The position numbers were made by a program, and so were the translations under genes. Below, in pieces: positions 30,306 through 37,772 of a stretch of DNA of 64,000 nucleotides. The DNA is from Tritrichomonas musculus (taxonomy: Eukaryota > Parabasalia > Tritrichomonadida > Tritrichomonadidae), in the NCBI GenBank assembly GCA_039105265.1, contig JAPFFF010000010.1, forward strand, positions 2,480,001-2,544,000. Reading direction: 5' to 3'. Position 1 is the first letter of the stretch; every line of letters starts with the position of its first letter. Under the pieces are notes generated by a model. That model had not been told where the DNA came from, did no database searches, and was given only the letters and a program-made list of their open reading frames with translations.

Positions 30306-30630
30306 TTTTAATTAAATTATTTTTCTCACTTTTTTTTAAATTATTTTTAAATGAAATGTTATCATTATATGTTTAAAGAGGGAAATGTAATGTTGCATAA
30401 ATAGAGTTATTTTTTTGATTCAATTGGATTGAAAATACTGTTTTAATTTAAATCTCTTTAATTCCATTTATTTTTATGCCAAAATAATTTAATGATTTAA
30501 TGTTTAATGTCAAATCTTAGTTTATACATAGAAATTCATATATTAAAAAATGATAAATCAATTCTAAAATTTTAGGGAATATCAAGTTTAAAAATAATAT
30601 ATAATGTGAATATTTATGTATATAGCAATA
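30306..30630. other. AT-rich intergenic region
   Basis: No gene is seen between the VIT/VWA gene and the tRNA-Met gene. Confidence 0.6.
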
Positions 30631-30703
30631 AGTGATGTGGAACAAGAGGTAGTTCCTAAGGCCCATGACCTTAGCGTTGATGGTTCGAGTCCATCCATCA
30701 CTC
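30631..30703 (+). tRNA. tRNA-Met (anticodon CAT)
   Basis: The cloverleaf folds well: acceptor AGTGATG/CATCACT, D stem GAAC/GTTC with GG in the loop, anticodon stem TAAGG/CCTTA with loop CCCATGA (anticodon CAT), variable GCGTT, T stem GATGG/CCATC with loop TTCGAGT. A T7 run follows as Pol III terminator. Two oddities: residue 33 is C rather than T (as in vertebrate initiator tRNA) with an A1:T72 pair, but the three G:C pairs and the A54/A60 of initiators are absent; and the discriminator base is C. Elongator versus initiator identity is therefore left open. Confidence 0.85.
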
Positions 30704-30939
30704 TTTTTTTGCTTATATTTTTTATTTTTTAAAAATTTCAAACCAAACCACCTCAAACGATTACGAGCTTGCTATTAAACCTCTTTGTTTAAAAAAATCT
30801 TATTTATTTAATATGGTATATCATATTGATTAATCATTTATCAAATTATTCAGCAATTTTTTGAATTGAAACCGATCGAATAAGGTCAAATTATTCCATA
30901 TTTGCGAAAACAAATATTGGTTTCATTAAATTTATTTCT

Positions 30940-31944
30940 TTATTTATTAACTTCTTTCTTTTTTATTTCTTTTTTATGTTTGAGAAGCTTTTTTTCATTA
31001 TCTTTTAATACATATTCTGGTGTTTCAAAATCAAGCTCGATTTTTGCACAAGGAACATCAACATTTATTAAAAATGGATGATTTAAAGCTTGTTCAATTG
31101 TAATTCTTTGTTCAACATCAATAGTCATTAATCTGGATATTAAATTCGAAGAACATTCTGAAATATTTGAAGGAGTTTGAAAATCTCCTTTTTTAATTTG
31201 ATTAAACAAATCTGGTTTATCCCTTTTTGTCCACGGGAGACAACCTGTTGTTATTACGTATAAGATAACCCCACATGACCATAGATCACTTTTTGCTGCA
31301 TCATAAGGAAGTCCACTGATGCATTCAGGCGATAAGTAATATGGAGATCCGCATGGGGTTTTTGTAAGCCAGTTATCTTTTGAAAATACTTTTGATATTC
31401 CAAAATTGCCAATTTTGATACGTCCAAACTGATCAACAAGAATATTTTGAGGCTTCAAATTGCGATGTGCGACATGTAACGAATGGATATATTGAAGTCC
31501 TAGCAGTATTTGTTTGAATAAAATTGCTGCTTTATCTTCTGAAAATTTTCCATTTTTATGAATCATATCAAAAAGTTCGCCACATGGAACGTATTCCTGA
31601 AATATGTAATAATAAGATGAATCTTTTTGAAAATCGATGAATTGGAGAACATTTGGATGATGCATTAATTTGCTAACTCGAATTTCTTGGCCTAATTTCT
31701 TAATTAAATTTTTCTTTTCGATTTTTTCTCTAGGAATAATTTTGCAGGCAACATATCGTCTTAATAAAGGAAATCTGCGTTTAAAATTGCTTTCTTTTTT
31801 TGTATTATTTTCTTTTGATATATTAGCTAATGGAATGCTTTCTTCTGCAAGATAAACTTTCGAATATGTTCCATCATCAATTTTACTTAATATCTTAAAT
31901 ATACCAATTCTTTTTCCAATAAACTTGTCGGAATTCATAAACAT
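30940..31944 (-). CDS. Predicted pseudokinase, CAMK-like (HRN and NFG)
   Basis: A 334-residue kinase-fold protein. The fold is well kept: glycine-loop region KIDDGTYSKVY (21-31), ACK lysine K68, LGQEIRVSKLMHHPNVLQF, activation segment end PCGSPYYLSPE (197-207), DLWSCGVILY. However both catalytic aspartates are Asn: HRNLKPQN (160-167; HRD expected) and GNFG (179-182; DFG expected). The codons read AAT at both places. In known kinases either change strongly lowers phosphotransfer, so this is probably a pseudokinase acting as scaffold or regulator. The intact fold and full length argue against simple decay. Residues about 35-60 form a basic insert between the glycine loop and the ACK lysine. TCATA motifs sit about 10 bases before the ATG on the minus strand. 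Substrate or partner unknown. Confidence 0.9.
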   Translation of the reverse strand: MFMNSDKFIGKRIGIFKILSKIDDGTYSKVYLAEESIPLANISKENNTKKESNFKRRFPLLRRYVACKIIPREKIEKKNLIKKLGQEIRVSKLMHHPNVLQFIDFQKDSSYYYIFQEYVPCGELFDMIHKNGKFSEDKAAILFKQILLGLQYIHSLHVAHRNLKPQNILVDQFGRIKIGNFGISKVFSKDNWLTKTPCGSPYYLSPECISGLPYDAAKSDLWSCGVILYVITTGCLPWTKRDKPDLFNQIKKGDFQTPSNISECSSNLISRLMTIDVEQRITIEQALNHPFLINVDVPCAKIELDFETPEYVLKDNEKKLLKHKKEIKKKEVNK

Positions 31945-32617
31945 TAAAATATGATATGAGAAGATTTCGAAAATTATCTGCTTTCAAATAAATTCTATTA
32001 TCTTCCTGAAAAATTGAATGGCTATCAGAATTTTAATTATGAAAATTCAGCTTATTTAATTTTGAATAAAGAAAATATATTTAAATATCTTGTATTATAT
32101 TATAATAATCATAGTTAATTTTTTATAAATATAAGTTATTACATAACAATTAATATATATATATATATATAAAATACATGTTTATTTTAATATTTCGAAA
32201 AAACTATTTGTATTTACTGTAAATAAAGAAGCAAGCAAGCATTAATCTAAAAATAATATGAAATTCAATAAAATTAATCTTACAAAATAGGAAAGAGTAG
32301 CTAAATTAGGCATTAATAATAATAATAATAAAAAGGGCCCCGTTACAAATTGCACTTTAAACTGATTGTAGCAACGTATAAATATCACAGTTATTCTAAA
32401 AGTTTTGTAGCCTCTTATAATTTTATCAATTGCATATTTTATGATTTTTTAAAAAGAGGATATATCAATTTTACAAAATTGCTTAAATTTCTAACACAAC
32501 TGTAATATCTTTTCTTTTATATATAAAAGAAAGAAAAAAAAAAAAAAAAAAAACTATATTTGAGGTTCATTTCATGACGATTATATTGAACTCAAATTAA
32601 AATTTCGGAACCATTTG
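31945..32617. other. AT-rich intergenic region with microsatellites
   Basis: No gene is seen. It contains a (TA)n run near 32153-32171, a TAA/AATAAT microsatellite near 32311-32330 and an A-rich run near 32536-32552. It lies between divergent genes and holds both promoters. Confidence 0.6.
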
Positions 32618-33787
32618 ATGAATACTGAATATCTTCCAAATTATGTATTTCAAAATGATGTAAAAAAAATAGAAGAATTTTTTTCAGCAAACTCGGATTT
32701 TTCACGTGATACTACTTTTTCATTCGAGATTAAATCTTCCCATTTTGTTAGCGATATGATTATTGCACTTCCTACGAACGATCTTAAGTTGATTCATATT
32801 GCTGCTGCTAGTGATGCGCTTGATGCCTTAAAATTACTTGAAAAAAATGGATTTACCATCAATGATATTACATCATCAAATTACCTACCTATTCATTATG
32901 CTTGTTTATATGGTTCATATAATATTGTTTGTTATATTTTAAGCAAAGATCCAAATATGGTGCAAAAAACTCTAAATAATGCAAAACATAATATATTTTA
33001 TCTAACATCAATGAGTGGTGATGCTTGTATAATGGAATTATTGTTGCAGCACATTGATATAGGACTATTAAGCAATATACAAAAAAATATAATTGAAAAC
33101 TCAATCACTCATGGAAGCTTTGATTGTTTAAAAGTGTTGTTAAATCATGGATTGGAATATCAAGGAGATTACTCGCTTTCAATGCTTGCAGCAATTAATA
33201 ATTGTCCCGAACTTGTTGAATATTTGATTGATCATGGTTTTGATAAGAGGCCACTCAATTATTGTGCACCATCAAATCATAACACACTTCTTGGCCTCAT
33301 GTGTTTTTACGGAAAACATTTTAAAGAATTAATTTTGAAAGTTTTGAAAAGAATGGATGATATTGAACCACCAGTTCCTAATGTTAGTGGTCCTATTCAT
33401 TGGATTTGTCAAATATGTGATATTGATATTACAAAAGAGTTTTTACGACATAACTTTGATGTAAATAGGCTAGATGATCGTGGAAGAAGTGGTTTTATTC
33501 AATTGGCATATAACTGCCGTTTTCCAGAAGATGTAATTCTGGAAATAGCAAAACTTTTAATTAATGCTGGATTTGATGTTAACATAAAAACTGTTCCATC
33601 AGTTTTGGAAGTTTTTTCTACATCAATTAAAATATTATATTCTGTAGTTGAATTGATAATTAATAATGGCGCAGATATTTATGTAATGACCAAAAATGGT
33701 AGAAGATTGTGTGATGAAATTATGTCAAAAAGAAATAGGAAATTGAAAAATCTATTTGAAAAGTCACCATTCTATAAGAATGAATAG
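32618..33787 (+). CDS. Ankyrin-repeat protein
   Basis: A 389-residue protein built of about ten imperfect ankyrin repeats. Recognisable units are LKLIHIAAASDALDALKLLEKNGF, YLPIHYACLYGSYNIVCYIL, HGSFDCLKVLLNHGLEYQG, SLSMLAAINNCPELVEYLIDHGF, GPIHWICQICDIDITKEFLRHNFDVNRLDDRGRS and SVVELIINNGADIYVMTKNGR. The N-terminal 60 residues do not match the repeat. There is no signal peptide, membrane segment or LRR tail, unlike the two ankyrin/BspA proteins elsewhere in the window. It starts at an ATG directly after an in-frame TTG. Ankyrin proteins are a very large family in trichomonads; protein binding is likely, a specific role unknown. Confidence 0.88.
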   Translation: MNTEYLPNYVFQNDVKKIEEFFSANSDFSRDTTFSFEIKSSHFVSDMIIALPTNDLKLIHIAAASDALDALKLLEKNGFTINDITSSNYLPIHYACLYGSYNIVCYILSKDPNMVQKTLNNAKHNIFYLTSMSGDACIMELLLQHIDIGLLSNIQKNIIENSITHGSFDCLKVLLNHGLEYQGDYSLSMLAAINNCPELVEYLIDHGFDKRPLNYCAPSNHNTLLGLMCFYGKHFKELILKVLKRMDDIEPPVPNVSGPIHWICQICDIDITKEFLRHNFDVNRLDDRGRSGFIQLAYNCRFPEDVILEIAKLLINAGFDVNIKTVPSVLEVFSTSIKILYSVVELIINNGADIYVMTKNGRRLCDEIMSKRNRKLKNLFEKSPFYKNE

Positions 33788-34666
33788 CTAAAATGAAATT
33801 ATCTTTATTAGTACACTATTCTCTGAAAAAGTTTCTTAAAAAAAATTTTTTTCAAAAAAATGGCATTACTTCTTAAAAAATATAAAAAGGATTTTAATGA
33901 ATATTTTTATATTAAGAATATATATACAGCATTTTTCAGCTCACCTTGCAGTATAGAAAATTGAGGAAAATTCGTTGCAGTTTGATTCAAAATTAAGATG
34001 TTTATTTTGATTATTTTGGAATTTGAATGTTGTAAAATTCCCTAAAAAATCTATCTTGATAAATAAAAGTTAACTTCATAATATTTATTTAAAATTAGAA
34101 TTAACACACAAATAAAAGTATATTTCATGATATAGCAAGGATTTATTTAATTTATAAAATGAAATAAATATATTTGAAAAAAAAAAAAAAAAACAATTTT
34201 TCTTTTATCTACGAAACACCAAATAATCAAAATAATCGGCTCAATTTTGACTTAAACCATAATTTTCTATACTGCAAAGTGAGATGAAAAATACTGTAAT
34301 ATATTAAAAATTTTGTAAATATCAACGATGGAATTTTGTGAACTTTTGACGAAAATATAAAATAATTAAAATATTTTTATTTTACCAAAAAATAAAATAT
34401 ATAACAATATTATTTTTTTTAATAAAAATAAACAATAAAAGATATTAAAAATTATTAATTATGAAAAATATTCGAGTATTTTTCAAAGATAATCGTTTTT
34501 TAAAACAACGAAAAATATTATTGAATTTTTCAATAATTTATTTATATAAATAAAATTTATCATAACAATTTTTTTTTCAAAAAATATTTTTTCAAACTTT
34601 TTATTACAATTGAGAGAGTAATGAATTTTTCGTTTTAATCGAAAAAAATAATAGAAATATATTTAT
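33788..34666. other. AT-rich intergenic region containing a MITE-like element
   Basis: No gene is seen. The inverted-repeat element at 33927-34296 occupies the middle. The rest is AT-rich, with an A run at about 34177-34193. Confidence 0.6.
33927..34296. mobile_element. MITE-like element with 36-bp inverted repeats and TA duplication
   Basis: The left end (33927-33962) and right end (34261-34296) are inverted repeats with about three mismatches; the termini read CAGCATTTTTC and, on the other strand, CAGTATTTTTC. A TA dinucleotide flanks each end (33925-33926 and 34297-34298). Length about 370 bp, no coding capacity. The CAGT-type end with TA duplication suggests a Tc1/mariner-type non-autonomous element. 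Its ends differ from those of the mariner at 10027-11337. Confidence 0.78.
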
Positions 34667-36085
34667 ATGAAAAAATCAGCTTCATATATATTATCAGCCT
34701 ATTCTTTTATATCTGCTTTAACAAATGAGCAGCTTCTTGAAGTAGGTTACCAATCAAAAGATGGAAATCCTATTCCTTCTTTTGATGAAAAACTTTTAAT
34801 CGATTTATGCTCCGATGCTCAACAAATTTTTGAAAATGAAAAAAATATCCTTGAAATTGATGGTGATTTTGTTATTGTTGGTGATATTCATGGAAGCTTT
34901 CACGATTTATTAAGAATATTGAAATTTCTCGAAGAAAAAAGCACAAAAGTCTTATTTCTTGGTGATTATGTTGATCGAGGTTTTTTTTCATTGGAATGCA
35001 TAACTATTTTATTTGCGTTAAAAGTAATGTTTCCTGATATGTTTTATCTAATACGCGGAAATCACGAATTTGATTCGGTTTGTTGCAAGTATGGCTTTAA
35101 AAATGAAATTATTAATTATCATAATCCAAAAAAAATTGTAAATACTGCTGTTCAGCATGATAATAAAGATGATGAAAAATTTAGCGAAAATTATGATGAG
35201 CAATATAATGATCTTGATTGTTACAAATATTCAGAAGCACTTTATAATGCATTTATTACAGTTTTTTCCTATTTGCCACTTGCTGCTATTTTAAATGGGA
35301 CAACTTTTTGTATTCATGGCGGTTTAAGCACAAAATTAGACCATATCGATTCGATCAATTCATTAATAAATCGACCAGTTTTCAACTTTGAAGACAGCTT
35401 GCTCCTTACAGATCTAGTCTGGAGCGACCCTTCGCATAACGCTAGCTGTGCATATGAAGAAAATCCGAGAGGCCGTGGATGCTATTTTAATCGAGATTCT
35501 GTTATTCATTTTTTAAAAGATAGCGCTCTTGTCAGGATGATTAGAGCCCATCAATGTGTTAAATCAGGTTGCCATAAGAATTTTGGTGATCAATGTATTA
35601 CAGTTTTCTCTGCCTCTTCTTATGATTGTTTCATGAGCAATAGTTCCGCAATTTTACAGCTTTTCCAAAGTGACGATTCCCTAAAAGTAACTACATTTCC
35701 AGCCCTTCCACGCCTACTAAAAAACGATGCTGCTTACTACAAAGTTCAATCTATCAATCCAAATGAGAGTAAAATACATTTTTGCTTTTCTTTTCTCCAT
35801 CCAAAAACGGTTTCAAATGTTCCCCCTAGAATGGTTTCTTCAAATAAAGTTCGTAAGCAAATTCGTGTTCAAAAATCTGAAAATTGTTTTGGATCGCAAT
35901 CAAGAATAACACCATTAGTACAGACCAAATTTATAACAAATCCAAGACGATTTCAAGTACAAAAGAGTCAAATGATTTATAAACCAAATGTGAAAGCTTT
36001 TTGTAGTCTTTCTGACTATGATGCTCCTAATAAAAATGAGCCAAGCACTGGCTCGCCGGAATTGTTAAATAATGATAGTAAATAA
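34667..36085 (+). CDS. PPP-family Ser/Thr protein phosphatase (PP1/PP2A-like)
   Basis: A 472-residue phosphatase. All PPP metal-site motifs are present: GDIHG (72-76), GDYVDRG (99-105), GNHE (131-134), HGG (217-219) and RAHQ (293-296), followed by FSASSYD instead of the common FSAPNYC. The enzyme should dephosphorylate phosphoserine/threonine using two metal ions. Compared with canonical PP1 there is an acidic insert of about 35 residues (about 150-188, rich in Asp, Glu, Asn) between GNHE and HGG, and a basic, Ser/Asn-rich C-terminal extension of about 120 residues, where targeting may lie. The N-terminus (about 60 residues before the core) is typical of the trichomonad PPP expansion. No signal or membrane segment is present. 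Partner subunits cannot be named. Confidence 0.93.
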   Translation: MKKSASYILSAYSFISALTNEQLLEVGYQSKDGNPIPSFDEKLLIDLCSDAQQIFENEKNILEIDGDFVIVGDIHGSFHDLLRILKFLEEKSTKVLFLGDYVDRGFFSLECITILFALKVMFPDMFYLIRGNHEFDSVCCKYGFKNEIINYHNPKKIVNTAVQHDNKDDEKFSENYDEQYNDLDCYKYSEALYNAFITVFSYLPLAAILNGTTFCIHGGLSTKLDHIDSINSLINRPVFNFEDSLLLTDLVWSDPSHNASCAYEENPRGRGCYFNRDSVIHFLKDSALVRMIRAHQCVKSGCHKNFGDQCITVFSASSYDCFMSNSSAILQLFQSDDSLKVTTFPALPRLLKNDAAYYKVQSINPNESKIHFCFSFLHPKTVSNVPPRMVSSNKVRKQIRVQKSENCFGSQSRITPLVQTKFITNPRRFQVQKSQMIYKPNVKAFCSLSDYDAPNKNEPSTGSPELLNNDSK

Positions 36086-36100
36086 AATGTAAATTATTTT

Positions 36101-36135
<35 letters not shown>

Positions 36136-37537
36136 TTCGGAGGTTGAGGTCAATATTGACCTTGTATCGTACATCAGAAAAAAAGTTTGAAACTTTTTTG
36201 CACAAAATCCATATAAAACAATTTATCGATAAAGATTATCGATAAAAAAATAGTATATCAGCTTTTAATTTTTGGAAAAGAACCAATTTTTTATCTTAAA
36301 TATTAGTAATCATTTATATTTAATGGGATTTGAACGTAATCGGATTTGCCCGCAGCAGTTAAGGTCAAAATTGGCTTCTATCGTTCTTCAGAAAATAAAA
36401 GCTTGGAACTTTTTTCCACTTATGCAAAAAATTCTTTTCCTTCTTGAGTCATCATTCATAGAATTGACAATAGGCTATTTTGAGAATAGATATTAAAGTG
36501 GCCACCTTTTCGCCTCTGATAATCGATTATCAGTTTAAAAATATGATATCTCGATAATCGACTATCATGAATGAGATCATAAATGAAATGTGATATGAAA
36601 ACAATTGTAAACATAATATCAAATAAAGAGATATCTTTTTTTAAAAAAAAAAAAAAAAAAGTTTTACATGGTATTTAGATGCTTGCACTTGAAGATGACT
36701 TATTAAAAAATTTGATACGTGACGAAGATTGCCTCAAATCAAGACCAACAAATCCAAAAATCATGAATGCAATTTGCTAACAAATAATATAGCAAAACTA
36801 TAATAGCATGAATGAAAGTAACGTGTCTCTTATTTTGGGCGTCCAAAATAACAATTTTGAAATGGTATTTCATGTTTTAAACGTTTTAGTATTTAGGAAG
36901 TCAACGGCATCAGCAATTAGAGAATGTATCGATAACATTGCTGACACAATTAGATGGCAAGGAAGAAGTGTTTTTATATGTTGACTGACGATTCAGTTAA
37001 ATTTAGAAGAGCTTTCAAAGAAAAGGATGATGACGAAAACTGCGTGTGTCATGTGCTTTTCACACATTTTAATTAGTGCTTAAAGATCTATGTGATGAAG
37101 ATGATTTTTATAGAAATTTAGTTCAGATAATGAAAATTGTGCTATCTAGAATATCTTTACTCAAAAAGATTCAAGTTGATCAACTTGGCATTGGCGCAGG
37201 CCATCAAAATTATATATGATGACATTGCCACATGAGATGAGGGATATACATGATTTCCTACAGACCAGAATGTTAACACCAAAGTTAAAATCCAATTTAA
37301 TTCTAAGTTTTTATGCCTTGGAAAAGAATTATGATAATTCTGAATAAAAAGAAATATTAATCAGAAATTAAAAGTAGTAACAAAAGCAAAAAAAAATTCT
37401 TATTATTAAGAGATCAAACAGTTCTTTTAATTGTTGATGGCAATAATTCAAGGGATAATCATCTAGCTCTTCCAGACCACAGCACATATATATTACAATA
37501 ATGATGCCGGTATGGGAGATAAAAAAGTTTTTTTTGT
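36086..37537. other. Decayed intergenic region left of the Polinton
   Basis: No intact gene. It holds a T run (about 36103-36132), degenerate copies of the MITE arm (36133-36200 and 36328-36420), a 16-bp perfect palindrome at 36517-36532, an A run near 36643-36660, and at about 36660-37330 a plus-strand stretch with coding-like composition and several in-frame stops (fragments such as ESNVSLILGVQNNNFEMVFHVLN), probably a dead host gene that I do not recognise. Confidence 0.55.
36133..36420 (+). repeat. Two degenerate copies of the 14409-14693 MITE arm
   Basis: 36133-36200 contains GAGGTCAATATTGACCTTGT followed by ATCGTACATCAGAAAAAAAG, nearly the arm of the MITE at 14409. At 36328-36420 a more diverged copy in the same orientation reads CGTAATCGGATTTGCCCG, then AAGGTCAAAATTGGC. 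They are not in inverted orientation, so this is a fragment pair rather than a whole element. Confidence 0.6.
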
Positions 37538-37772
37538 AGTAGTATATACGAGTCGGTTTCCGCTGGGGCTGGCACCCCACGCGTCAACACGAACTCGTCA
37601 TAAAAGAAAAAGAAAAGAAAAGAAAAAGAAAAGAAAAGAAAAAAGAAAAAAAGAAAAAAATATTCTTGTTCTCACTACTGCTCCCCATCAATGAAACGGC
37701 ACAGGTACCCCACCCCACAACCGCCCATCTATGAAACGGCACAGGTACCTGCCCCGAGAATCTCGTACCTAT
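37538..37772 (+). repeat. Polinton left terminal inverted repeat
   Basis: About 235 bp, beginning AGTAGTATATACGAGTCGG. Inside are a purine tract of GAAAA units (about 37601-37660) and two 19-bp direct repeats ATGAAACGGCACAGGTACC at 37691 and 37731. It is the near-perfect inverted copy of 62818-63052. Confidence 0.95.

Noticed and set aside
30735-30780. Possible further MITE arm after the tRNA-Met gene
   Set aside because: CCAAACCACC and CGATTACGAG faintly resemble the MITE arm end, but the match is too short and broken to support.
36272-36496. 74-codon open frame in the decayed flank
   Set aside because: Overlaps a degenerate MITE arm; no coding signature.
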